Shown piece after piece: positions 26,273 through 34,843 of a stretch of 48,145 bases of DNA; position 1 is the first letter of the stretch; every line of letters begins with the position of its first letter. This DNA is from a virus. A model generated the notes under the pieces. The model was not told where the DNA came from. It saw only the letters and a list, made by a program, of their open reading frames with translations, and made no database searches. Where the stretch lies: IMG/VR virus record IMGVR_UViG_3300008113_004172, positions 1 through 48,145 of that record; one strand, given 5' to 3'. The position numbers and the translations under genes were made by a program.

Positions 26273-26281
26273 TGTTATAAT
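26273..26281 (+). promoter_or_regulatory. possible extended -10 promoter (TGTTATAAT)
   Basis: A perfect TGnTATAAT lies in the 129-base gap after the S74 fibre. No convincing -35 stands at 17 bases, as is normal for extended -10 sites. It could be a host-polymerase promoter or chance in AT-rich sequence. Confidence 0.3.
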
Positions 26282-26356
26282 TAGAGAGTAGGTGTATCTA
26301 TATAATGCTTACCATATAACAACCGCAAGACAAACATAATGTTTTTATGTCTTCGA

Positions 26357-26364
26357 TATAAATA
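26357..26364 (+). promoter_or_regulatory. T4-type late promoter box TATAAATA
   Basis: Exact consensus 22 bases before the ATG of the 1074-residue fibre gene, giving the fibre cluster a fresh late start after the baseplate genes. AGAGG just before the ATG is the ribosome site. Confidence 0.75.
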
Positions 26365-26386
26365 AAAGAAAAAGAGGTTTCTTTCT

Positions 26387-29300
26387 ATGTCTAAAATATC
26401 AGAACTTGGTAGGATTACTGGCAGTCTCACAAAATCCAAAGATTTGTTTGTTACTGTTAGTCTAGATCAAGGCGACGATGGAACAAAGACTCTTACTCGC
26501 GCCGAGTTAGTAAATGCGGTTCAGCAAGAAATTTTCGATACGATCAAGATCGATGGCGGCGATTACATTCAAAATATTCCGTTGAATAATGTAACTATCG
26601 ACGATTCTGCGGTGCAAGATTCTACAATACAAGATTCTATAATCGATGATTCCGTTATTAACAATCCAAACATAAATGTAGACACAGAATTCACACCTAG
26701 CATCTCCGGCGACGACTATTTTTATCTAAAGGATATATCTTTAGGTGAAACCGTCGCGATGTCGTATTCGCAATTATATGACGAAATTTCAAAATCTGTA
26801 AAAAAAGCAAAAAAGATATATGTTAGCGTTGATGGGAACGATAACAATCCCGGAAGCTATATGCAGCCTGTTGCCACGCTAGAAAAAGCGGTACAGATGG
26901 CTAACGCCGCGTCCTTAACAGTACCAACTGATATACTAGGAAGAAAATTAGTACACATTTCAGTAAATCCTGGATCGTACTATACAAACGGAGAGCTGTC
27001 TCTTCCTGATTGGTGTTCCGTAACTTCATCTTCTGGTCAGTATACAACAAACATAGTTATGAACAATGGATACGAATCAAAGAATTGCTTTCTTCTTGGT
27101 TCTGGTTGCTATGTGCAAGGTTTTTCTTTCTTTAACTTTAAAGTAGATAACTTCGACGATCCTACTGGCGGTTTTGCCTTTGCATTTAGACCAGGCGTAA
27201 AAATTACAAGATCTCCTTACCTCAGAGACTGTAGCCAAATATCAAATTATTTCGAAAGAGATATACCCCCTCTCTTAAATCCTTTCAATAGTAGAGGAAC
27301 TATCGACGATCTTGGGTACGAATTAACTATTTCGAATGTTTCGCCGAGTGCGAGCAAGTTTGAAGTTGGTGATAGAATAGAGACTAGTAACGGTGTTGCT
27401 GGTGTCATATCCAGAATAGCAGAAATCGGCAGTGGTACCATCTATGTTAGAAATAACACAGGTCTTTTTGAATCAAACACTTCTATAACAACATCATCTG
27501 GCGGAACTGCGACGATTACAGATGTTGGGGAAGAAGATTATCCAAATAAAGACGTTGGGCGTGGCGGTGGTATGATACTCGCGGATCGCGCTCACGTCGA
27601 TCAAGATTCGTTATTCCCATACATACTTGCGTTCGGCGCAACACCAAGAACTCAAAACGGTATTGGATATGTTGCGAAGAACGGCGCAGGCATTAACGGT
27701 ATCAGCTCTCTATCGATCTTTTCAAGATGCTCTTTCTACGCCCTAAACGGTGGACAGATTACTCTAAACAACTCTGGAACACAGTTTGGCGATATATCTA
27801 TGAGAGCAAAGGGTTCTACACCGGTTTTCAATCCTTATCAGACTTCAGTTTTACTATCTTCAAATACGGTTTTAGCTGACACTCTTACAAACAGCGCAAA
27901 TACAATCATAGATGACTTAATAGATAACTACATTACCGCCAATACATCAGTTGGTGGTTTAGGTCTTCAAACTTATAACTCAACAAAATGCGAAAGAGAC
28001 GTTGGGTATATTCTAGAAGGAGTCGGATACGATCTTGCTCTCGGAACGAACTATTGGTCCATCGTAAACGGCATCGCGTACAGAAGAGCAGAATCAGAAA
28101 TCGTTGTGGATGAACAACTCGTCGAAACATCCGGCGCAATTGAATATCTTAAGACCACCGTCGCCGAGCTGTTAGAAGAAAGCCCAGAGAGCGTAACTCG
28201 AACAGACGATTCTTTCGATGAAATTATAGACATTCTAGAAAACGGCATAGCTTCTGCAGATGCGCTCGTATTCTCAAGCACAGGAAACACAAACTTTAAT
28301 AAAGCAAGACTCTTGCTAATTGCAAATAGAACACTTATCAGAAACAGAGTAATAAGCTATATTAACACCACGTATCCGGCATTAGTATACGACGAAACAT
28401 TATGCAGCAGGGATACAGGGTTTATCGTTGACGCGTTAACACACGATCTTAACTATAACAGTAACATAGCTACGATAGTAAATGCTGACGCGTATTTCAC
28501 AAACGCAGTTAGCACGCTGCCAGTTGACCAAAGAGCTCCTACTGCAGACGCAATTAGATTCTTAGGTACGATTTGTTCTTCAATTATGTTGGGCACTCTT
28601 AGCGGTCAATCAACCGCTTCGGGCATCGCGACACAGGCTGAAGCAAACAGATGTATAGAACTAACAGGCATAATAGAAAGAGTGATATCTAAGAACAGTC
28701 TTCAAGAACTTCCTGGTGCTCAAGAGCCAGATCTTTCATGGGTTAGCACAGTTTATAAAAATAGCAAGGAACTAATTGAAAAGAACGTAAAGAAGTTAAA
28801 GAAGCTAACGGTTGCGTTTGTTAACTCTGAATACAACTTCATAGATGACAATTTAACTCGAAGAGATGCGCGAAATCTCATAACATCAATAGCGAACGAT
28901 TTTAAACTTGGAAGACAAACAGGAACTAGAATATTTACAGCCGGATTGTTTAACTTCCAAGGTAAGCACGTGTTTTCAGTATTCAACCCAAACACGGTTG
29001 GATTAAATTACATCGGAAGTTATGCTTCTACTTCTGCGGTTAGTGCGACCACCGTCAATGTTAATGATGCCATCATAGTATACTCGTCACCATCTAACTT
29101 GTATGCAGGTACGGTTTACTATTCAAACGGTTCTGCCTGGGTTTCAGATGGAGCGAATGACGTCGATCTATTAAATGCCTTCACTGGATCGTTTAATCAC
29201 ATAAGAACGTATATTAAAAACAACATCACAACATCGGTAGCAAACGAAACTATGCTAGACGGATTGATAGACGACGTATTGATTGCCAGTGTAAGAAATC

Positions 29301-29611
29301 CTAGCGTTATTAATTTTGGAAGTCTCGTTGAAAGTCTTTCGCATCAATTCAACCTTGCATCAGCCGGTGTTAACATAAATGCGCTTCCACTAAACTTTAG
29401 AAGACTAGGTGCGCCGATTTCAGCATCTGCTTCTGTATCTCAAGAAGATGGTGGACGAGTAAGATGGTCCGGTGCAGACGAATTAAATAACCAATACTTC
29501 GCAAGAGGTCTTAAAATCAATGGTAGAACCGGTCGCCTTGAAGGAAGACCGTTTACATCTTCAGTTAGAAAACTAGCTCGTAGGGCTTCAAATAGTAGGG
29601 CAATCTTATGA
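26387..29611 (+). CDS. large virion fibre protein, probable beta-helix
   Basis: 1074 residues. The N-terminus (SKISELGRITGSLTKSKDLF...DDGTKTLTRAEL) is a typical phage-fibre attachment head. TIDDSAVQDSTIQDSIIDDS-type repeats (~75-100) are followed by a YVSVDGNDNNPGSYMQPVAT segment (~145-165), the usual opening of right-handed beta-helix fibres, and beta-helix-like turns to ~480. A helical middle has duplicated motifs (KCERDVGYILEGVGYDLALG near 535 and LCSRDTGFIVDALTHDLNYN near 670). The C-terminus is basic. Similar long proteins are virion components in marine T4-like phages. Receptor or accessory fibre; substrate unknown. Confidence 0.65.
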   Translation: MSKISELGRITGSLTKSKDLFVTVSLDQGDDGTKTLTRAELVNAVQQEIFDTIKIDGGDYIQNIPLNNVTIDDSAVQDSTIQDSIIDDSVINNPNINVDTEFTPSISGDDYFYLKDISLGETVAMSYSQLYDEISKSVKKAKKIYVSVDGNDNNPGSYMQPVATLEKAVQMANAASLTVPTDILGRKLVHISVNPGSYYTNGELSLPDWCSVTSSSGQYTTNIVMNNGYESKNCFLLGSGCYVQGFSFFNFKVDNFDDPTGGFAFAFRPGVKITRSPYLRDCSQISNYFERDIPPLLNPFNSRGTIDDLGYELTISNVSPSASKFEVGDRIETSNGVAGVISRIAEIGSGTIYVRNNTGLFESNTSITTSSGGTATITDVGEEDYPNKDVGRGGGMILADRAHVDQDSLFPYILAFGATPRTQNGIGYVAKNGAGINGISSLSIFSRCSFYALNGGQITLNNSGTQFGDISMRAKGSTPVFNPYQTSVLLSSNTVLADTLTNSANTIIDDLIDNYITANTSVGGLGLQTYNSTKCERDVGYILEGVGYDLALGTNYWSIVNGIAYRRAESEIVVDEQLVETSGAIEYLKTTVAELLEESPESVTRTDDSFDEIIDILENGIASADALVFSSTGNTNFNKARLLLIANRTLIRNRVISYINTTYPALVYDETLCSRDTGFIVDALTHDLNYNSNIATIVNADAYFTNAVSTLPVDQRAPTADAIRFLGTICSSIMLGTLSGQSTASGIATQAEANRCIELTGIIERVISKNSLQELPGAQEPDLSWVSTVYKNSKELIEKNVKKLKKLTVAFVNSEYNFIDDNLTRRDARNLITSIANDFKLGRQTGTRIFTAGLFNFQGKHVFSVFNPNTVGLNYIGSYASTSAVSATTVNVNDAIIVYSSPSNLYAGTVYYSNGSAWVSDGANDVDLLNAFTGSFNHIRTYIKNNITTSVANETMLDGLIDDVLIASVRNPSVINFGSLVESLSHQFNLASAGVNINALPLNFRRLGAPISASASVSQEDGGRVRWSGADELNNQYFARGLKINGRTGRLEGRPFTSSVRKLARRASNSRAIL

Positions 29612-30072
29612 CAGCAAACACTGTAATCACGACAGTTAGAACATCGCAGTCTCCGGACGCAAAACCAGTAGCAGTAAATAAAACGCTAACAACAAATTTT
29701 GTTGAAATTATTTCAGTGCCTGATTTTGAAGTACCAGAACTTGTGTTTGGTGGTAGCTTTATAACCGCGCCTGGTGTAGCAGAAGTTATATCTCCACTTA
29801 TGATTTCAAATAAAACACCAAATACCGTGTATGTAGATCTTCAGATATATCGTCTATATGATTACTCTACAGATCCAGTCACATCCGTCACTGGCACATT
29901 TTCTCTAGCAACAAACATACCAATTCCAGGATACGACGTGCTTCCGTTTCCACTCAATGGACAGTTCTTCTATAATGGAGATCTTCTTGAGGCGAAGGCG
30001 AGTACAAACGATGCTATAGACATTACATTATCGTTTACACTTGGGCAAGCAGAAGAATACTTGGAGGATTGA
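29608..30072 (+). CDS. small beta-rich structural protein
   Basis: 154 residues, almost entirely beta-strand in pattern, with no cysteines. The core VPELVFGGSFITAPGVAEVI and TVYVDLQIYRLY suggests an Ig-like or jelly-roll fold, as found in small head or fibre decoration proteins. It starts inside an ATGA overlap with the fibre gene and ends three bases before the collagen-like gene, so it belongs to the fibre operon. No family recognised. Confidence 0.6.
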   Translation: MTANTVITTVRTSQSPDAKPVAVNKTLTTNFVEIISVPDFEVPELVFGGSFITAPGVAEVISPLMISNKTPNTVYVDLQIYRLYDYSTDPVTSVTGTFSLATNIPIPGYDVLPFPLNGQFFYNGDLLEAKASTNDAIDITLSFTLGQAEEYLED

Positions 30073-30075
30073 TAT

Positions 30076-31668
30076 ATGACTCTTAAGACACTAAGAGGTA
30101 AAATTCCAATAATAGGGCCTGCTATTAAGCAGGCACTACCTATTCAATTAGATCCTACTGCATATGAAGGTTCTATTTTATACGCAGAAGATGGTGCATT
30201 AAGAATATCTGATGGAGCTAATTGGAACGTTGTAAGTCCAGGATCACAGGGTATTCAAGGCGTACAGGGTATTCAAGGCATACAAGGCATTGGCTCCCAA
30301 GGCATACAGGGCCCGCAGGGCGTACAAGGTATCCAAGGTTTTCAGGGCGTACAAGGGAATTTAGGGCCTGGTATTAATATCATTGGTTCCGTACCAGATG
30401 TAAATGTGGCTCCTCCAAATAACCCTCAAACTACTTTAAATGCCGCCTTTCCAGCAGCTTTAGCTGGCGACGCAGTAATTGACGAAGCACTAGGTGATGT
30501 CTGGGCATATAACGGCACAACTTGGATTAACGGTGGAGAAATAAGAGGCCCACAGGGTATACAAGGTACTCAAGGTATACAAGGTCTTCAGGGTAGCAAT
30601 GGAAACACTGGCGGTCAAGGTACTCAAGGTTTTCAAGGTACTCAAGGTTTTCAAGGTACTCAGGGTATAAGAGGCGACGAGGGAATTCAAGGTACGCGAG
30701 GCTTTGTGGGAGAGCAAGGCACTCAAGGCATTCAGGGATCGCAAGGTGTTCAGGGTGATTTAGGAAACCAAGGTACTCAAGGTATTCAGGGCCCACAGAG
30801 TGTGCAGGGACCTCAGGGTGTACAAGGTAATTTAGGAAACCAAGGTACTCAAGGACTTGAGGGCGCAGCAGCATTCCAGGGCATCCAGGGTACACAGGGT
30901 CCTACTGGTATTCAAGGTGCGACTGGCGTTCAAGGTACAACTGGTTCGCAAGGCATTCAGGGTACAACTGGAACTCAGGGAACGATCGGTACTCAGGGAG
31001 CAACCGGTGTACAAGGAACGACAGGCACACAAGGTCTTACTGGAACACAGGGCCTTGGTGGTACTGGAACACAAGGTTTTCAAGGTACAACAGGCGAACA
31101 AGGAACGACGGGTACACAAGGTACAACTGGAACACAAGGAACTATTGGATCTCAAGGTGTCAGTGGAACAGTCGGCGGAACCGGTGTACAGGGAACTCAA
31201 GGACTCCAAGGCAATCAAGGTGAACAAGGACTTCAGGGAACTCAGGGTGAACAAGGAACTACTGGCTCGCAAGGTGTTGATGGTACTATCGGAGGCACCG
31301 GTGTACAGGGAACTCAAGGGACGACAGGCGAACAAGGAACTACTGGCTCGCAAGGCGTTGATGGTACTATCGGAGGCACCGGTGTACAGGGAACTCAAGG
31401 GACGACAGGCGAACAGGGAACGACCGGAACCCAGGGTGCTGGCGGTGGTACAGGAAGTACTGGTGTACAGGGTACACAGGGAACGACCGGTGCGCAAGGT
31501 ACTACTGGAACGCAGGGAATAACCGGATCTCAAGGTACTACAGGCTCGCAAGGAATTTCTGGAGCAGCCACTACAGTAAGCGATGATACAGCTCAACAAC
31601 AGGAACGGTCACCGATCTTAATGTTTCTTCGTCTAAATTATTCTTTAATCCATCTACCGGCCAGTTGA
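30076..31668 (+). CDS. collagen-like tail fibre, 3' frameshifted
   Basis: 530 residues as read. A head (~1-55; SILYAEDGALRISDGANWNV), a short Gly-X-Gln collagen-like stretch (~57-97), a globular insert (~98-155; DEALGDVWAYNGTTWINGG) and a long Gly-X-Y domain (~157-497) made mostly of GxQ triplets such as GIQGTQG and GTTGTQG. Such repeats form trimeric triple helices in phage fibres; Gln at Y, rather than Pro, is typical of phage collagen. The last ~30 residues (after SDDTA) are out of the natural frame: the following base change shifts the gene out of its S74 domain at 31593-31955. Confidence 0.75.
   Translation: MTLKTLRGKIPIIGPAIKQALPIQLDPTAYEGSILYAEDGALRISDGANWNVVSPGSQGIQGVQGIQGIQGIGSQGIQGPQGVQGIQGFQGVQGNLGPGINIIGSVPDVNVAPPNNPQTTLNAAFPAALAGDAVIDEALGDVWAYNGTTWINGGEIRGPQGIQGTQGIQGLQGSNGNTGGQGTQGFQGTQGFQGTQGIRGDEGIQGTRGFVGEQGTQGIQGSQGVQGDLGNQGTQGIQGPQSVQGPQGVQGNLGNQGTQGLEGAAAFQGIQGTQGPTGIQGATGVQGTTGSQGIQGTTGTQGTIGTQGATGVQGTTGTQGLTGTQGLGGTGTQGFQGTTGEQGTTGTQGTTGTQGTIGSQGVSGTVGGTGVQGTQGLQGNQGEQGLQGTQGEQGTTGSQGVDGTIGGTGVQGTQGTTGEQGTTGSQGVDGTIGGTGVQGTQGTTGEQGTTGTQGAGGGTGSTGVQGTQGTTGAQGTTGTQGITGSQGTTGSQGISGAATTVSDDTAQQQERSPILMFLRLNYSLIHLPAS
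31261..31422 (+). repeat. 81-base tandem duplication in collagen domain
   Basis: Units 31261-31341 and 31342-31422 differ at about three positions. Each encodes 27 residues (nine Gly-X-Y triplets) including GVDGTIGGTG. The period is a multiple of nine bases, so triple-helix register is kept. Confidence 0.8.
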
Positions 31669-31955
31669 ACGCAAACGAATTCAACTCGCTATCGGATATT
31701 ACATACAAAGAAGATTTCCAAACGATAGATAGCGCTACAGACATACTCGATAAAATAAAGGCATATCAGTTTACGTGGAAAAACACTGGTGTTAAAAGCT
31801 ACGGTGTAATTGCGCAAGAACTTGAAAAGTTACTACCAGAACTAATAAACAATACGCATGGTTCTAAGTATGTCAACTATATTCCTCTAATTGCTATCTT
31901 GTTAGAAGGATATAAAGATCTTTCTAGTCGCATAAAGAGTTTAGAAAAAGAATAA
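31593..31955 (+). pseudogene. displaced S74 chaperone end of the collagen fibre
   Basis: In the -1 frame from about 31593 the sequence reads STTGTVTDLNVSSSKLFFNP, STGQLNANEFNSLSD, then a complete Peptidase_S74 domain (YQFTWKNTGVKSYGVIAQEL, LLPELINN, LIAILLEGYKDLSSRIKSL). This is the natural continuation of the collagen-like fibre, so one base (probably a T after GCT at 31591-31593) is missing. No slippery heptamer is near the junction, which argues against programmed frameshifting. An ATG at 31665 could start the domain on its own but has no ribosome site. Confidence 0.75.
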
Positions 31956-32017
31956 ATATACACGACAGCCGAGTATCCTACGTGGACGCGAAGATGGCTT
32001 GATGATTGAATCAGTGA

Positions 32018-32179
32018 TCGCCGCTTTGTCTCCAAGTATATATTCCGGGTGTAACTGGCCAATTAAGATATAACACAACGGACGCAACATTCGAAGGTTT
32101 TAACGGGACTGCGTGGGGCCCGCTAGGGGGTGGTGCTGACGAACTTGCAAGAACTCTGGCAACGTTGGCGCTACCATAA
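32018..32179 (+). pseudogene. remnant C-terminus of a further tail fibre
   Basis: A stop-free frame without a start, after a TGA at 32015-32017. Its part IPGVTGQLRYNTTDATFEGF then NGTAWGPLGGGADE is the common C-terminal module of phage fibres (GQLRYNT...FEGYNGTAWG). It ends in a TAA that shares its last A with the ATG of the first RCC1 gene, so the intact fibre gene was once translationally coupled to it. The bases 31956-32017 upstream hold fragments in other frames and no gene. Confidence 0.6.
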
Positions 32180-33528
32180 TGACTGTAGGAATACAACCAC
32201 TCGTAGATGAAGTAAATACAAATGTAGCAGGGGCGTTAACAACCCTAGAGCAGTTGCAACTCGCGAGTGTAATGCAAGATTTTGATCAAGGATTTACAAA
32301 GTGCGTAGCTAACTGCGCAGCGCTTCCAGCTGCAGCTGATAACAAAGGTCGTTGGATCTTTCTTCAAGACGTTTGCAGTTATCGTTGGAGCGACGGGACA
32401 GCTTGGTCAAGAGATTTTGCTAGTATTGAACAAAATATTGCTTTTTCATTTGGATGCAATGCTGATAACCAGCTGGGTGACAGAACCACAACCAACAGAT
32501 CTTCTCCAGTGTCAGTCTTAGGTGATGTCTTATACTGGTGTCAGGTGAGCGCTGGTAATGGATTTAATATTGGAGTTCGCAGTGATATGACTGCTTGGGG
32601 TTGGGGCTGTAACGCAGGGGGCGAACTAGGTGACTGTACTAGCGTTAATAGAATCATACCTAGGCCAGTCGTTGGTGGCTTTGGTGACTGGTGTCAGGTT
32701 AGTGCCGGAGCAAATCATAGTATAGGTGTTCGTCAGAATGGAACTGCTTGGGCCTGGGGGTTGGGATCATGTGGTCAGCTGGGTGATGGAACTTCAGTAA
32801 GCAAGTCTTCTCCAGTATTAGTCGTCGGCGGTTTTACGGACTGGTGTCAAGTAAGCGCCGGTGAACACTTCATACTTGGTGTTCGTCAAAATGGAACGGC
32901 CTGGGGTTGGGGTTGTGGTAGTGGAGGTCGTCTCGGTAACGAAACAACAGTCAATAAATGTTCTCCAGTATCAGTCGTTGGCGGTTTTAGTGACTGGTGT
33001 CAGGTTAGCGCTGGGTCCGCTCACAGTCTAGGTGTTCGACAGAACGGGACCGCTTGGGCCTGGGGATGTAATACTTGTGGCCCACTGGGCGACGGCACTA
33101 CAGTTGATAAATCTTCTCCTGTGTCAGTCGTAGGTGGCTTTACCGACTGGTGTCAGGTTAGTGCCGGAGCAAATCATAGTCTAGGTGTTCGACAGAATGG
33201 AACTGCTTGGGGTTGGGGTGCTGGCGCTGACGGACGCATTGGTAACGGAACTATAGTTAGTGTATCTTCTCCAGTGTCAGTCGTCGGCGGGTTCACGGAC
33301 TGGTGTCAAGTAAGTGCCGGGCTTGGGCACAGTCTAGGCGTTCGCCAAAATGGCACCGCTTGGGCTTGGGGACAGGGTTCAACTGGTCGTCTTGGTGATG
33401 GCACGGTCGTAAACAAATCTTCTCCAGTGTCAATCGCTGGCGGACTAACCGGTTGGAGATGCGTAAGTATATATACAAATGGTAATCATAGCTTAGCTGT
33501 TAGATCTGATAGTACGAAGGGTTTTTAA
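32179..33528 (+). CDS. RCC1 seven-blade propeller protein A
   Basis: 449 residues. An N-terminal domain (~1-85: a helix, then LPAAADNKGRWIFLQDVCSY and a DGTAW turn) precedes seven RCC1 repeats of about 51 residues with consensus LGDGTTVNKSSPVSVVGGF then DWCQVSAG, HSLGVR and NGTAWAWG. The strand FSFG before repeat 1 supplies the piece missing from the last repeat, the usual ring closure of seven-bladed propellers. RCC1 folds bind partners on one face; in a phage fibre cluster an adhesin is the likely role (inferred). Six paralogues form a tandem array; no signal peptide or membrane segment is seen. Confidence 0.8.
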   Translation: MTVGIQPLVDEVNTNVAGALTTLEQLQLASVMQDFDQGFTKCVANCAALPAAADNKGRWIFLQDVCSYRWSDGTAWSRDFASIEQNIAFSFGCNADNQLGDRTTTNRSSPVSVLGDVLYWCQVSAGNGFNIGVRSDMTAWGWGCNAGGELGDCTSVNRIIPRPVVGGFGDWCQVSAGANHSIGVRQNGTAWAWGLGSCGQLGDGTSVSKSSPVLVVGGFTDWCQVSAGEHFILGVRQNGTAWGWGCGSGGRLGNETTVNKCSPVSVVGGFSDWCQVSAGSAHSLGVRQNGTAWAWGCNTCGPLGDGTTVDKSSPVSVVGGFTDWCQVSAGANHSLGVRQNGTAWGWGAGADGRIGNGTIVSVSSPVSVVGGFTDWCQVSAGLGHSLGVRQNGTAWAWGQGSTGRLGDGTVVNKSSPVSIAGGLTGWRCVSIYTNGNHSLAVRSDSTKGF

Positions 33529-33529
33529 T

Positions 33530-34843
33530 ATGAACGTAACGAATCTAATACTCAATCTTAAATCAAAAATCGGCGATGCTACGATTGATCAGCAGATGCT
33601 TTCAAAAGCAATAAAATTGTTAGAACTTGGTACTATTGAATCAGTTTCATCATTTTCAAGTCTTCCGAACGCTGCTACAACAGGCAGAGATAAATTATAC
33701 TTGGTTGAGTTTGACGGCCTATACAAAACTAACGGAACTTATTGGGCGCCTTTTGCTCAGGATTTTTCACCAGCTTTTTCCTGGGGATGTAATACTTGTG
33801 GCCCACTGGGCGACGGCACTACAGTTGATAAGTCTTCTCCAGTGTCAGTCGTTGGTGGCTTTACCGACTGGTGTCAGGTAGATGCAGGTCACAACCATAG
33901 TCTAGGAGTTCGTACTAACGGAACTGCTTGGGCTTGGGGTCAAGGCTCAGATGGTCGCCTTGGTGACGGAACAGCAGTCAATAAATCTTCGCCTGTGTTA
34001 GTCTCTGGAGGATTTAGTGACTGGTGTCAGGTAAGCGTTGGATATATGCAAAGTATAGGAGTTCGACAGAACGGGACCGCTTGGGCTTGGGGTGCTGGTA
34101 TTGGCGGACAACTTGGTGATAATACAATAGTTGATAAGTCTTCTCCAGTTTCAGTCGTAGGTGGCATTACAGACTGGTGTCAAGTAAGTGCTGGGGAATG
34201 CTACAATTTAGGAGTGCGCCAAGGTGGGGGCGCTTGGGCGTGGGGATCGGCAATCAACGGGAAACTAGGCGACGGAACAACAGTCGGTAAATCTTCGCCA
34301 GTATTAGTAGCAGGCGGTTTTAGTGACTGGTGTCAGGTAGATGCAGGTAACTACCATAGTCTAGGAGTTCGACAGAACGGGACTGCTTGGGCTTGGGGCA
34401 CTGGTTGCCGTGGGCAGGTTGGTGACGGAACAACAGTTAATAAATCTTCTCCTGTGTTAGTCGTAGGTGGCTTTACCGACTGGTGTCAGGTTAGTGCCGG
34501 ATTTGTTCACAGCATAGGAGTTCGTCAGAATGGAACCCTGTGGGCATGGGGGCAAGGGGTAGGAGGTCTACTAGGTGATAACACTGTAGTTGCTAAATCT
34601 TCTCCAGTGTCAGTCGTTGGAGGTTTTACAGATTGGTGCCAAGTGAGTGCTGGAGGTGTTCACAGTTTGGGTATTCGCACAAATGGAACAGCTTGGGCTT
34701 GGGGTTGCGGCACAAATGGTCGCCTTGGTGATAATACAACAGTTAATAAATCTTCGCCTGTGTTAGTCTCTGGAGGATTTAGTGACTGGTGTCAGGTAAG
34801 TACTTTTGTCACTAGCGCAGCAATTAGGAGAACGAATGTATGA
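33530..34843 (+). CDS. RCC1 seven-blade propeller protein B
   Basis: 437 residues. The N-terminal ~78 residues (NLILNLKSKIGDATIDQQML helix, then SSLPNAATTGRDKLYLVEF and NGTYW) differ in sequence from protein A but keep its plan. Seven RCC1 repeats follow, closed by an N-terminal FSWG strand. Repeat 1 is encoded by DNA that matches repeat 5 of gene A exactly for about 50 bases (33059-33110 and 33780-33831). Repeat 3 has QGGGAWAWG for QNGTAWAWG. It begins two bases after gene A and ends with an ATGA overlap into gene C. Confidence 0.8.
   Translation: MNVTNLILNLKSKIGDATIDQQMLSKAIKLLELGTIESVSSFSSLPNAATTGRDKLYLVEFDGLYKTNGTYWAPFAQDFSPAFSWGCNTCGPLGDGTTVDKSSPVSVVGGFTDWCQVDAGHNHSLGVRTNGTAWAWGQGSDGRLGDGTAVNKSSPVLVSGGFSDWCQVSVGYMQSIGVRQNGTAWAWGAGIGGQLGDNTIVDKSSPVSVVGGITDWCQVSAGECYNLGVRQGGGAWAWGSAINGKLGDGTTVGKSSPVLVAGGFSDWCQVDAGNYHSLGVRQNGTAWAWGTGCRGQVGDGTTVNKSSPVLVVGGFTDWCQVSAGFVHSIGVRQNGTLWAWGQGVGGLLGDNTVVAKSSPVSVVGGFTDWCQVSAGGVHSLGIRTNGTAWAWGCGTNGRLGDNTTVNKSSPVLVSGGFSDWCQVSTFVTSAAIRRTNV

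Noticed and set aside
26324-26352. Imperfect hairpin between the S74 fibre and the beta-helix fibre
   Set aside because: The stem (AAGACA/TGTCTT with a bulge) is weak and no T-run follows, so I do not call it a terminator.
30857-31522. A 221-codon frame in the +1 register of the collagen gene
   Set aside because: Also a by-product of the triplet repeats; Arg/Val/Gln-rich with no domain and no ribosome site.
30832-31599. A 255-codon open frame on the minus strand
   Set aside because: It is the mirror of the GxQ triplet repeats of the collagen-like gene and encodes only a Ser/Leu/Thr/Cys-rich low-complexity protein.
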